Under the pieces are notes generated by a model, which worked only from the letters and a program-made list of their open reading frames with translations, was not told the DNA's origin and did no database searches. 64,000 nt of DNA from Rostratula benghalensis (Eukaryota; Chordata; Aves; Charadriiformes; Rostratulidae). Made by a program: the position numbers and the translations under genes. How positions within the stretch are numbered: the first letter of the stretch is position 1; each line of letters opens with the position of its first letter. The stretch is taken from the NCBI GenBank assembly GCA_013399305.1, contig VXAI01000163.1:250922-314921 (forward strand), written 5' to 3'. Of the stretch, positions 38,731 to 51,377 are shown in pieces.

Positions 38731-40317
38731 CGATTGCAAAGCGCGGGCCGCTTCGAGGATAGATTTTTGAGGCGTGTTTGGAGGCCTGGAGCTGCAGTGA
38801 GAGGCTCCTCGGCAGGTTGGGACTCTTGCCTTTGTGGTTTTTCACATCAGCGGCAGTAGCGTTGCAGTGAGCTCAGGGAATCGGGCCTTGCAGCAAAATC
38901 TTAAAAAGTATGGAAAGCAAAAGGGCTGGGTCACCCTGCAACGGCTGGGTTCTTAGGGTCAGGGGTAGATGATAGCATTTAAAACTCCTTGCAGAGCAGG
39001 TAGCTGAACTGGTAAGCTTGTCTGTGTGGCCCACTGCTGTTGTCTTTGGAGTCTACCTGGCTTATACAGATACTAGTGGTTCTTCAAGAGAACGACAAAA
39101 AAGGGAGGTTAGTTATTTCAATTAATAAATAATGCAGTGAAAAGTTTTCATTAAGCTTGTCAGTACTCTCTGTTCAAGTAATACTGTTTAGGAATCATTG
39201 AACTGATTGTGAGACAGTTTAAGTGGAATCAGACCTTTTCAGAACAACTGACCAGTCTTTCTGGATAACTATATTTACAGTAATAGGAAGGCAGCCTTGC
39301 ACCCTCTGTGTTTTCAGTTAATATTTGAGAAACATGAACCCAGGATTTAGGTGAATGGGAAATTAAGGGAAATCTTAAATTTTCATTCAATTGAGACTTT
39401 GTTTTGCTAATAAAGCAGCAGAGATTTCAAAGTTAAAACATTTTATTTGCTAACCAATTCAGTTTTGGTTAAAAGTTCAAAAAAAAGTGAAGTGGAGAGT
39501 AGAGAAATAATTTGTTACAGGAAGAATGTGCACAGAGGGGGACCTGTTGGGTGTGTCATTCAATAGCATAGAAGTATAATCAAGAGTGGTTCAAGGTACA
39601 TTCAGTCAACTGGAAAGTTGACACCATTATCTCATTCATTCTTGGCCTGTGTGCTTTTAGAAGAATATGGCACCTGTGGGTTGTTTCTGGCGTAGCTTCT
39701 TGAAAACCAGGAATAATGGTCTAATTTCATGCAAGTATTCTTTAAGTGGCTAGACTGGTCTCTGCGAGAAAAATGCAAGCTTTCTGTACTTGGCACATCT
39801 GTGAAGAGCAGTGATATAAGTTGGTAGCAGTACATATTTAAAGGAAAAAAGCACATAAATGTATTTGATTGAATAACCAAGCAAGTGAAGATCAGCAGCC
39901 CATAGTGGCTTAGGTTAGACTACATTTCTGTAACAGCTTAAACAGAGCAAAGCCATCCCTAGTCCTGCCTTTGCATGATTCCACCTTCACCTGGGCTTTA
40001 GTGACCCCAATTAAGATTGACTTTACATTAAGACTGCTCTGAGGTAATGATACTGCAAAAAGACTAGACTCATTCCCATTAAGCTCTAAGGTGAAAGATG
40101 AGTTTAAGTACTTTCCCATTTTGCTCATCTGATGTGAAATGTAGTTTATTTAGGTGTCTATCTGGTCTGTGATTTGATCTCTGTTTTTGAGTGCAGTTAG
40201 CTTGATAGCCTCTAATAAGACATTTCCAAACTGACTAGAAATAGTAAACAAAACTCTCAGCCCTTCAAAATTTCTCAGGTTTGTGAAAATAATTTTGTCC
40301 TCTTCTCAGAGTCTTCA
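38731..40317. other. upstream flank next to CpG island, no gene seen
   Basis: Moderately AT-rich sequence beyond the promoter. I recognise no exon or repeat. A divergent noncoding transcript from the CpG island is possible but nothing here demonstrates it. Confidence 0.6.
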
Positions 40318-40910
40318 CAGAATCACAGAAAGATATGGGGTTGGAAGGGACCTCTGGAGATTATCTAGTCTAACCCCCCTGCCAAAGCAGGTCCACCTAA
40401 AGCAGGTTGCACAGAAATGCATCCAGGTGGGTTTCGAATGTCTCCAGAGATGGAAACTCCACCACTTCTCTGGGCAGCCTACTCTGCCACCCTCAAAGTA
40501 AAGAATTTCCTCTTCACGTTTAGATGGAACTTCCTATGTACGTGTTTGTGCCTGTTACCTCTTGTCCTGTCACTGGGCACCACTGAAAAAAGACTGGCCC
40601 CTTCCTCTTGACACCCACCCTTGAAGTCTGTATAGGCATTGATCAGATCCCCCCTCAGTCTTCTGTGGACTAAAAAGACACAAGTCCCAAGGTACTCCAG
40701 GCCCCTAATAATCTTTGTCATCCTCTGCTGTGCCCTCTCCAGCAGTTCCCTGTCCTTCCAGAACTGCACACAGGACTCTGGATGGGGTCTTCCCAGGGCA
40801 GAGTAAAGGGGTAGGTAGGATGACCTCCCTCAGCCTGCTGGATGCACCCCAGGATGCCATTGGCCTTCTTGGCCACAAGGGCACATTGCTCACTCATGAT
40901 CTTGCTGGAA
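40318..40910 (-). mobile_element. CR1 LINE, 3' portion, minus orientation
   Basis: Begins with the reverse complement of the CR1 tail (CAGAATCACAGAA) followed by GGTTGGAAGGGACCTCTGGA, then the antisense CR1 landmarks CTTCTCTGGGCAGCC, CTTGTCCTGTCACTGGGCAC, GATCAGATCCCCCCTCAGTC and CCCCAGGATGCCATTGGCC. It is about 590 bp, 5'-truncated and moderately diverged. It lies about 1.9 kb upstream of DTNBP1 exon 1. Confidence 0.95.
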
Positions 40911-43900
40911 GAAACTGTTCTGAGCTTCATGTAATTTTTGAGTCCTTGAAGTGGAAGTGAAAGTGAAAGTGCTATATCAGGTCTCCTTTAACTTAGAAGA
41001 TATACTGAAGTCCAGCAGCACTGAATTCTCTCATTAAATGTTTTTACTCTCATTTTTGGTCCAGTTTCCAATTTCTTTCAAAGTAATGCAAGTGGTGCAA
41101 AATAACACACAACATCCATTCAGTTAAAGCTGGGAGCAAAGCTCAGATTTTCTGTGTTAGAACAAAGCACCAGCTCCTCTGCTCCTTTTCCAGAAAAATA
41201 CACATCATGAATTTGAATCCAAGTCGCCAACATTGTTACAAGTTTTGATGTGGGAAGGGCAACTTGGATTCCCTCAGTGCGATAGTTGAGGAGAATAAAA
41301 TTAAAATTATGGGAAGGATGGCTTACAGTTAAACTGTAACTGTAAACATAGTTTATCAATCTCTCTTTATTTTTAGGTTTTGAATGCAATTTTTAAAATT
41401 TGCTTTTTCTGTACTGATACAAACCTTAAATGTTTTTAGAAATGCCTGAGATAAGCTTTAATTCTAAAACTCAACTGCTACTGTTTTAGTTGATAAAGCC
41501 TAAAATAAAAGTATATATCAAGCTCTGATTCAGCATTTCTTGCAGGAATTCCACTGCAGGCCGAAAAGAAAGGTTGGTATCTGTCAAAGAGTTTTATGTC
41601 CCCAAAGCTTCAGCAGGGTCACATGACATACATGGAAGCTAAATTTGAGCATTACATCATGAGAACTGTCTGTCATAGCCTCAATTATCCTGAGGCCTCT
41701 ATCTTTTCTAGCAGATTCTAAGAGCTCTCTTTCCCCAATCTTTTTAGCTTCCTAATAAGAGTTAATTTTTGCTCTTACCTGTACTAACTCTTGGAGCTTT
41801 AGTGATGTAATAAAGTCTCTGCAGCTGACAAAAAGCTTTCATGTTATATGAATAGAGAATATCTTTTTATCTCTATAAAGTTGGTTTTGGGTTTGGGTTT
41901 TTTTTTTTTTGCTTTTTCTGGAAACTAGAACAAAAAGATACAGGCAGTAATCATTGGCAATCCTAATGGGAACGGAAAGAATAATTTCTGATGCACAAGT
42001 AAAAACTTTCTTAGTTAATTTCACACAAGAACAGATAAGGGACTCAATCTCTGGGTTAATACAGCTTCAAGACCTGTTTTAGATGTTGACTTTTTAATGG
42101 ATCATCTTTCTGACAGCATGAAATACATTTATATTTCTATATTTAATATTTTTCTGTGGTAAATTTGAAAACTGGTTTAGTCCAAACTAAAAGTGGACTA
42201 CTAAAAGTAGTGTGTGGTACTGTGCACTACACGAATTCAGTGTGATGGCCTCGTATTTTCTTAATCTTCCATCACGGCTGTGTTCAGTCATGGAGATGGA
42301 ACAGTAATTTTGCTGTCACCACTGAAAGTGGCAGAGCTTGATAACTGCTAAGAATCTAGGTCATAGGCTCCTGTTGTCTTTCCCCACATCCTCTTTTTTT
42401 GCCTTCACTTTATTCCTAGTCTTTTACCTTTTTGGTCATTTTTGTTTTGTTTTGTTTGTTTTGTTTTGAGGGTTTTTTTCTTTGTTTGTTTTAAATAGCC
42501 ATCCCCTCCTCAGTACTGCAGTTGTCATTGGGACAATCAAAGACAAAAATTAAACTGCTGGTGCTTGAGGCCTGTCAGGTATGGTACTGTGTAGTAGGAT
42601 TGTATGCTCTGGCTGTTTCTCCACCAGTGAGCTTGCAAATGAAATTTGGGACTGAAACTGTATTTTGTACATTACCTGAAGTTTTCTGGCGTCTTTTAAT
42701 GTGCTTTTGCTAAGAAAGTAACACTGGCTCCAGACTACTTCAACTCATTTTCTCTCCCTAAATTAGTTGAATTGACCCTACCTGTGGCATTATCTAGAAG
42801 ATCACAAACCAGGATTTTCTTCTATCACAATAAGAAATAATTGGAAGGATACTTCAAATATGAGGACTTTATTTAAAATGTCATAATTTAGATTCTTTCA
42901 GTATCTTGAAACTTATGTAAAATTAAATTCTTTGAAGTTAATACAACAGCTTCATAAAAGAAAGTTTGTAACTCCAGCTATTCAGTGTAGTTCAGATGGA
43001 GTGTGCCAGATTTTGAGAAAAGGGACAAAATAGGTAGTGAATTAGCCAGTTCCACTAGAGGGCACAGCTGTGTATAGAAAAGCAAAATAGAGAGATGCCA
43101 GTATTCATTTCTCTGAAAGTGCATGTATCTTAAACGAGCAAAATGTTACTGATCATGTACTAAGTACAATTCATGGTTTATTTTATCACAGAAGGACACC
43201 TTAAAAACCACTAATGGTTGGAATGGCATCAGGCTCAATATATAGTGGCCACTTGGTATTTGACATAGTCACAGTGTTGCTTTCATAAATGTCTTTCTCC
43301 TGATTAAGCAGGATGGGGAAATCTGTGTTGTGCTGTTTTGCTTGTATTTTTATGGACACTGATGATGATCTTAAAAAAAAAAACAAAACCAGAGATGAGC
43401 CTCCTAGCAGAATACTAGGTTACACTGTCTCTGATGACTCTTAACATTGTCATGGCTGTTGAAATTATCTAGGGGATGCATTCCATAACAAATTATTTCG
43501 AAAGAAGCCACGCTGATATGTCTTGAGGAGGAGGATCCCATGGTCTTACAGAGAGCAGCTGCCTATATCAAGAAGATTTAGCCTGTTAATTAGAAGATGT
43601 ACTTGTGTACACTGCATAGCTTGTATAACTAATCCTGACCCTGTTGCCAAGGAAATTAAAAAGATGTATTAAGTATGAATGAATGCTGTACAATAATATT
43701 TGGAGTAGTATTAAGTAGTTATGTTGTGTCTGCATCTGCTTTTTTGTTTTGTGTGTAATTTTACTAGAGTAAGCATTGTGTCATGATTAGATGTTCCCTT
43801 AGGCTATAAAGCTTAATTGGTTTGTTTAAGGAAAAAGTCGTGTGTCTTCCTTGTTGTTGCGGTGCCAGAAAATGGTGGTATGAGCAGAGCTACACTTACA

Positions 43901-46189
43901 GGCGGTGGGGGTGAGAAGGGGAGAGAACTTCAGTAAAGCCTATGTCTTTTGGAGGTGTTCCTGGAGGGGCTCCCCTTGTATTGCTGTATGCTGTGTCAGC
44001 ACTAGGAGGCTCTACCGCTGTCTCTGCGCTGGTGTAAGTGAAGCAACAGAAATGCTGTTTGCAGAGAAGGGGCTATGAAAATGCGAAGAGTGGATGAGAT
44101 GTGTCATGAAGCACAAGGGAGGTATAGTCGAGTAAAATGCTCGTTTCCCCAGTGCTTACTGCTCTATTTAAGTTCTTCTGTATTACTTTCTATTTTCTAT
44201 TAACTTGATGAATTTCTGCTCCCCTGGATGTCAAAAGCACGGTTTGAGGGAAGTGGAATGAGGCCCAGAGTGAGATTCTTGAAGGACAAGCATAGTATGT
44301 GTCAGTTTTATTGATCAGAGCAATTAGCTCAGCCAAACCCAATTAGGACACGGTTTTAGTTTTATACACACAGACATTAATCGCTCATTATCCAAGTGAA
44401 CTCTAAAGGGAATTACAGCAGGCTAACAGAATAAAATGGCTGTCTCTTTGCTGTTAATGGAGGAGTTTTCTAGATTTGTTTTTTGTACTAAACTGCTAAT
44501 TTCACTGACTTCCTCTTACATTAAATCAACTTCTGGGGTTTTTTTATATTTTTTTCCATTAACAAGATCTTAATCTTGTGTTATTCTGGCCTTTCTGGTG
44601 ACAAATATTGTCCCATGAGTTAATTTAATTGCCTTTTTTTTTTTTTTTAAACCATTAACTCCTCCCCTTGTTTGCTGCTCTTGCTTAAGGCAATTTTCGT
44701 TGAAGCCTTCTGGCTCACTGCCTAGCATTTGGCTATTAACTGTGCAATTGTCAACTTCATACTGTTTCAGCATTTGAAATGGAATTCTCTTTCTTCAGTT
44801 TACATGGATCTGCTGTTTACTACTCCATTATGCATAGAATCTAATCCATTTATGCTGTAAGTAGCTTGGTGACAGAGCTTTTTTTTTATCATCACATTAT
44901 GTTTTATTTATTGAGCATAATTCAGTTTGAATGAAATGAAGTAGTCATAATGGTTCTTGTACTCTTGCAGAACTTTCGTATCACAGTGCATTTTGTCAGT
45001 TTGATTTATTTTATCTGTCTATTTACAGTTGTTGTGACAACCCAGAGTTGCTTTACTAGCTGCAGTGAAGTACCTCATCCTCCTGGAAAGTACTCCATAT
45101 TTCAAATTACTTAGCTTCAGGGTGAACCTGAGAATTGCACAGACAAATTTTCATTTAAAGTGCTTGCTCTCTCCCAATTTTCTTTTTTGTGTGTGTTTTG
45201 TTTTCTATTGTGTTTTTTTTTTCCTAAGGTATACTTTTCATTTGCGAATTAGCTGTTGTTGCTGCTGGATATCAAGGTGCATTGCATAGGTGAACTTTGT
45301 TCGTTTGAAAAACACTAAGACTGGGAGGCCAAATTGTTGTATTTAAGTGCCTGTAGTTGCAAAACTGGCTTTTGAGGTCACTAGAAGTGGGATGTGCCCA
45401 TTCTGCCACCTCTGAAAATAATAGGATTTTGTTGCAAAATTTAAAGCACAATGTTTGGCGATTCTGGTCTGTGTATCCCAGTATGTAAAATGGAAAAAAT
45501 GGATTGGATCTCTTTGTTGATGCTATCCTGATGTGATTTATAGTATTGGCTTCTGTAGGAAGTAGTAGTTTGCACTTTGCAGGAGTGAGAGAGAGTGAGG
45601 TTAATGTTCAAACCAAACCTCTGATGTGGAATGCATGGCAGGCTTAAAAAGCCTTCAGCAAAATGTCTGTATTAAACTGAAAAAATATTTTGCATTTAGA
45701 GATGCATCTGAAACCTTGCCTTTTTCCATTAGGAGAACATTTGTGGGAGCATAATGGAACTAGGTCAGGCTTGAAAATACTATTTTTGTTTTCAGAAAAT
45801 TTGTAAATGTTATTCATAGCCAGAAAACTTTTCTAGTACATATAGTTTTCTAAAATAATCCCAGGATTTCAAATGCTTTATGAAAATCATACATCCTTTC
45901 TTCTGGGAAAGAACAATAAAAATAAACCTAGAGCAAGTGTTTCCAACATTTCCTTACCACAAGGAATTTTACTTCTTTCATTGTTTTAATAATGCATGCA
46001 TTCAACTTTTAACCCTTTAATCTCACATGTGTACATGTATGTTATCCACGTATGTTACATATCCATGCCTAGTAGCCAAGTATTCTCTTGTTCTCATAGA
46101 TCAGTTCTGTGTCATTTTTTAGCATACCTCCAACAATTGTGTGATAAGCTAAGAGTTTCAGCATGGTTTTATTACTTAGATTCATTCTG
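40911..46189. other. flanking sequence, no gene recognised
   Basis: About 5.3 kb without a recognisable coding exon or mobile element. It contains a (GTTTT)n tract at 42439-42470, a T15 run at 44634-44648 and a homeodomain-motif-rich stretch around 44300-44850 that may be regulatory. Confidence 0.6.
42439..42470. repeat. (GTTTT)n simple repeat
   Basis: Imperfect GTTTT/GTTT tandem tract, followed by further T-rich sequence to about 42492. Simple-repeat expansion. Confidence 0.85.
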
Positions 46190-46836
46190 GACTCCAGCAG
46201 TATGACAGGGAGGCACAAGGACTTTGAACTGATCTCAGGTCTCAGTGTGGGAAAGGAGGCTAACAGCATCCTGAGCTGCGCTAGGAGGAATGTCACCAGG
46301 TGGTTGAAGGACATGATCCTTCCCCTCTGCACAGCATAGGTGAGGCCACACCAAGAGTACCGTGCCCAGTTCCAGGCTCCCCAGTACAAGAGAGAGATGG
46401 ATACACAGCAGAGAGTCCAGAGAAGTGCCACAAAGATGATGAAAGGACTGGAGCATCTTTCCTGTGAGGAAAGGCTGAGAGCTGGGACTGTTTCACCTAG
46501 AGAAGAGAAAGCTCATGAGGGGGAAGGAAGGGTGCAAAGACAGAACCAGGCTCTTTTCAGTGGTGCCCAGTGACAGGACCAGAGGCAATGATCACAAACT
46601 GGAACACAGGAGATTCCCTCTGAACATGAGGAAAAACTTTTTCACCGTGAGGGTGACCGAGCGCTGGCACAGGCTGCCCAGAGAGATGGTGGAGTCTCCC
46701 TCTTTGGAGACACTCAAAAGCTATGTGGACATGGTCCTGGGCAACTGGCTGTAGGTGGCCCTGCCTGAGCAGGGGGGTTGGATCAGATGACCTCCAGATG
46801 TTCCTGCCACCTTCAACCATTATGTGATTCATTGAT
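46190..46836 (+). mobile_element. CR1 LINE, 3' portion, plus orientation
   Basis: Sense CR1 landmarks in order: GGTGAGGCCACACCAAGAGT, GAGTCCAGAGAAGTGCCACA, AAGATGATGAAAGGACTGGA, GAGGAAAAACTTTTTCACCG, CAGGCTGCCCAGAGAGATGG and GGTTGGATCAGATGACCTCC, ending near ATTATGTGATTC. It is 5'-truncated. The left boundary is approximate. Open frames inside it are remnants or chance. Confidence 0.94.
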
Positions 46837-49645
46837 GTCTGTGTAGTTATATTTGCTTGGAATACCGTATTAAGTTTTCAGCTTCTGACCATTTATGACT
46901 TCATTTTTGCTTCCTTTTTACTCATATGTACAACTTTTGGAAGTAGCCTGTACACTGAAGACACAGAGCTTTGAAGGTAGATGTTGCCCCAGATTTTACG
47001 TTGAAGACTGAGCTAAAATGGGGATTCTTTGATTTATAGTCTAATATTCTTATAATAGTACATTTACTGTATTGCTTTAATGAGGCAGTGTTATATTTTC
47101 TGTTTCCATTAAATCAGCAGTCTCTGGGAGTAATTCAGTCATTTTAAATTAGCTCATTTGATACTTAGGGTTCTGAAAATGCTTTCTGAATATCAGTAGA
47201 TGAGGACTCAAATGCATACAAACACACAAGATTTTAAATTTTCAGCAATTACTGATGGAATTGTTACATAACTAGACATCAAGTCTTGTCAAGGTTCTCA
47301 GCATTAAATATTCATGTTAGTTCAGTTATTTCAGTATAAGGTTCCATGCATTTTTTTTAGATGAGCATAAATATGACTAAAAAACCAAAGTAATATGTAT
47401 CATATTTTATGTACATAGGTATACGTGTGTGCATGTATAAATTAATGTCATGACTGTAATACTTAAATTTCAGTAGTAGCAGAGTAAAATCTTAGCTATC
47501 TAATGTATACCACTGAATTTTATTTTTCACAAAAGTTACTTGATTTTAATTAGATTATTCAGCTTCTTCGAATTGTCAGCTAGGCTGAAGAACAGACATT
47601 GTGAGATGAAAAACCAATCCAGCTTTACATAATAAAATTTAGTGATTCTATTGAGTTCATATGAATTGAGTTTACATACACATATTGATAATGCCATTAG
47701 TCTATTCTGTCATTACCAGAAGAAGGATTCATCACCTACTTCCATTCATTCTCCTGTTTGACAATCCTTTTCAACAGCTCTCACTTTACGTTTCCTTGGT
47801 ACTATAAAGCAGAACAACTTGCTTTTCATTCCATTCACAAATGAAACATAGGCTCTTTTCTCTCCAATAATATATGTCTTATTATAAATACAGACTAAAA
47901 GGCAGGGATCACTTGTTTTAACGTACATATACATCTTCTGAAAAGAGAGTCATACATTCTTTTATCCAAGGCAAAATCTACAGTTTTAAGATACCAAAGT
48001 AAGTTGTTCTGTGAACAGTTGAACATTTTATCTCTCCCCTATTCCTCAGTCCTTCCTATCCTCAGTGCTCAAGTACTTCCAGCTCCTTCCCATGTCTTTT
48101 GGCAGTTTGGCTGAGAATGTGGCAACATATGTTGTTGCTGAAATAATTTTGTGCTGATTGGCTGTTCATTATATCCATGGTGACTGGCCAACTGGCTGAA
48201 CTGCAACTGGCTTTTCCTTAGTGGTAGCACTAATTTTCATCCATCTCTAGCAATCAGTTTTCACAAAATATATAGGAATTTACTGTCTTTGAGAACTATG
48301 TATCTCTCTGAAATCTGAAATGATCAATGGACTCTCAGGTTTTGGAAGGGGAGGCCTCACGGTACAGTTATATAAGTCTCACTTCCTTGGGAAATCAGGT
48401 TCAAAGATACTGTCATATTATACTTGCATCTTAGAAAAAAAGCATCTGAAAGTCCATCAAAGTTAATAAAATTATCAGAACTATTAGTTCTAAGTAAAAA
48501 TACTCTGAGCAAAAGAATGATGTTTAATTATATAGAGCCGTTAGAGGGAGAACCATTAGCAACATTTTGATGTCCGTTGACGTTAGTGAGGTTATGTAAG
48601 TGTAACTGAATGGCATATGGGTTTAAAATACTATTACACTGTTTTTTTCCAGAGCAAGTGGAACTAATCCTGATGCACCAAAGCTAAATACTCAAATTGT
48701 AAAATAACACCGGTATCTCGCCAAGGATTTTTGAAGTTGCATGAGGTAAAAAACAAGTGATATGTGGTCAGACCCACTGTTATACAAGAACAAGGTAGGT
48801 TCTCCCATTTTTCTTAACAAAACTATTCTCATTAAGGAACCCATTTAGACCTGAAAGCAGTACACATTTTTGTCTATGGCTGGCTTGCATCTAGAGTCTC
48901 TTCAGGTACATTATGTGTAACTATTATTTTTCCAGTACAGAATTTGTATTAGGTGATTTAAAGGTGCTACATTCCAGACATTGCAGAAGGAAATCTCACT
49001 GCCTCAGTGAGCTGGGAGTGTGAGGCTTCAGACACAGAGTCTTCCTCATCTTCCCTGGAGCAGGGGAGCCATCTAGCAGAAATTCATCAGCCTACAGAGT
49101 GTAACAGGTGAACAAGGTTCCTGCTGAGCAACTTCAGTGAATAGATGCATTTTTCCCATTATATTCTGTCAAATTGGCATTTATCATTTAAAACCTGTTT
49201 TTCAAGAAAATTTCCAGCCAGCTCTTGTAAACAAGAAAAACAGTGGAGTTCAATATTACTATTCCTTAATTTCTTTACTGCTCATGGTGACTTCTTTTAA
49301 GAAATGAATGTTTCGTTTTCTTATTTTCATTCAGCATAGAGCTTTGTTGAGTTAATTCCATTTATTGGCTGTTCAAATTATTTAATATGAGAAAACACTT
49401 GAACAAAATTACTGTCTATAAACTGTAACAGTTATCTGTGGTATACTGATGCAGGACTCCTTGTTGATAGCAGGAAAATTCTCCTTTGTCTTACCTGAAG
49501 ACTGCTTTCATCATAGCAATGACTATTCTACAGTAACTATTCTATGATTATGAAAGCTTTTCAGAGACACACGCAGCAATTATTGGAGCTGAAGTAATAC
49601 ATGCCTTCTGATTTCTGGGATTAAAGAGATGTAATTGTGTGTTTC
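46837..49645. other. flanking sequence, no gene recognised
   Basis: About 2.8 kb of AT-rich DNA between a CR1 and an LTR. I see no exon, RNA gene or repeat that I can support. Confidence 0.6.
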
Positions 49646-50418
49646 TGTAGTGGGTTAACTGTAGCTAAGGAACAAAATCCTACCTCACTGCTCACTTACT
49701 CCCCCCTCCTCAATAGGACAGGAGGAGATAATGTGAAGAATAAGAGGCATAAGAAAGTCCATATGTCAAGCTAAAGACAGGAAGATTGCTTACCTGTTAC
49801 CGTTGCGGGCAAAACAGACTCAACTTGGTGAAAATTAATTTAATTTATTGCCTATTAAGATAGATTTGAGTAGTAACAGGCAAAGTGGAGTCTAATACCT
49901 ACCCCATTTTCTATGCTCAACTTCACCTCTTTGCACCCAACTCCTCTACCTTGTCCTTGAGGAGTGCAGGTGAGCATGATGGGGTATGTTGCATTCCGTA
50001 TACAATGATTTTTTCTTTCCCATTCCTTCATTCTACCCCTTTTCCTCTAATCTGGCATGAATTCTCCGAAGGCTGCAGTTCCCATCAGTAAAATCTTCTA
50101 TGACATGGGCTTTTCCACAGGCTGCTGGGAGTATCTGCTGCAGCACTGTGGGGCGCCTCTTCCTCCTTCTCTGACCTTGGTGTTTCCTCAGATGTTTCTC
50201 ACACTTTTTGTTCCCTCTTCCTGTGCCTCTCCAGCATTTTTGTGCTTTCTTAAATATGTTTTCACAGAAGCATCACAAACAACTATGCTGATGGGTGCAG
50301 CTTTGACCTGTTGTGAATTTGCTGCTGAGCCAGCTGGAAAACCAGCTCTCCCTTTTCCAACAGAGTCCACTCCTGCAACTCCCACTAATACCAATGCCTT
50401 GCATTTACACCAAATTCA
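49646..50418 (-). mobile_element. solo LTR of an avian endogenous retrovirus, minus orientation
   Basis: On the plus strand it starts TGTAGTGGGTTAAC and contains GCGGGCAAAACAGACTCAAC, TTAATTTAATTTATTGCC, CTTCTCTGACCTTGGTGTTT and TTCTTAAATATGTTTTCACA. All of these are landmarks of a common bird ERV LTR (often placed with ERVL-type elements) seen in antisense. In the minus orientation a TATA-like ATATTTAAGAAAG lies in the 5' half and an AATTAAATTAA segment, a possible polyadenylation signal, in the 3' half. No internal retroviral region is present. The GC-rich middle of the usual LTR is shortened. A CR1 copy begins about 35 bp further on. Confidence 0.78.
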
Positions 50419-50454
50419 GATTCTTATTCTTTTCCTTTCAATACTAAAATAGCA

Positions 50455-51377
50455 GTGATCAGTACTGTTTCATGTCTCCATCAATGACAAAGACAGTGGG
50501 ATTGAGTGGACCCTCAGCAAACTTTCAGATGACACCAAGCTGAGTGATGCAGTTGACATGCCTGAGGGGAGGGATGCCATCCAGAGGGACCTGGACAGGC
50601 TTGAGAGGTAGACTCGTGCAAAACTCACAAGGTGCAATTTTCTGCATCTGGATCAGGGCAACCCCTGATATTAATAGAGGCTAGAGTATGAAGGGATGGA
50701 GAACTGTCCTGCAGAGAAAGACTTGGGGGTACAGGTGGGTGAAAAGTGAGCCAGCAATGTGTGCTTCCAGCCCAGAAAGCCAACTGCTTCCTGGGCTGCA
50801 TCAAAAGATATGTGGACAGCAAATTGAGGGAAGAGATTCTGCCCGTCTGCTCTGGTGAGACCCCACCTGAATTACTGTGTCTGGACTTGGGAGTCCTCAG
50901 CACAGGAAAGAGGAGCAGATCCAAAGAGGGGCTACAAAGATGATCAGAGGGCTGGAGCACTTCTCCTACGAGGACAGGCTGAGACAATTGTGCTTGTTCA
51001 GCTTGGAGAAGAGAAGGCTCCAGGGAGACCCTATTCAGGTATTCCACTACCTAAAGTGGATTTATAAAAAAGATGGAGACAAACTTTTTATCAAAGCCTG
51101 TTGTGATAGGACAAGAGGTGATGGTTTAATACTAAAGGAGTGTAGATTTAGACTAGGAAGATAAGGAAGACAATTTTTACAATGAGGGTGGTGAAACAAT
51201 GGAGCAAGTTGCCCAGAGAAATTGTGGGTGCCCCATTTCTGGCAGCATTCAGGGTCAGGTTGGATGGGGCTCTGAGCAACCAATCTAGTTGAAGATGTCC
51301 CTGCTCATTGCTGGGAGGATTGGACTAGATAACCTGTAAAGGTCCCTTCAACTCAAATGGTTCTATGATTCTGTAAC
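50455..51377 (+). mobile_element. CR1 LINE, long 3' portion, plus orientation
   Basis: Sense CR1 from the AAACTTTCAGATGACACCAA region through GACCTGGACAGGCTTGAGAG, CACAAGGTGCAATTTTCTGC, CTGCATCAAAAGATATGTGG, GGGCTGGAGCACTTCTCCTA and GGTTGGATGGGGCTCTGAGC, to the tail GGTTCTATGATTCTG. At about 920 bp it is the most complete CR1 3' region in the window. It includes the C-terminal end of the ORF2-derived part in degenerate form and the 3' UTR. Confidence 0.95.

Noticed and set aside
37985..38762. Several overlapping open frames of 114-167 codons on both strands
   Set aside because: They lie in the CpG island, where stop codons are rare. They are proline/arginine/serine-rich, overlap each other in different frames and overlap DTNBP1 exon 1.
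46235..46832. Open frames on both strands around 46.2-46.8 kb
   Set aside because: Entirely inside a truncated CR1 copy, in its noncoding 3' part.
50625..51283. Open frames of up to 140 codons around 50.6-51.3 kb
   Set aside because: They lie inside a CR1 copy and are remnants or chance frames, not host genes.
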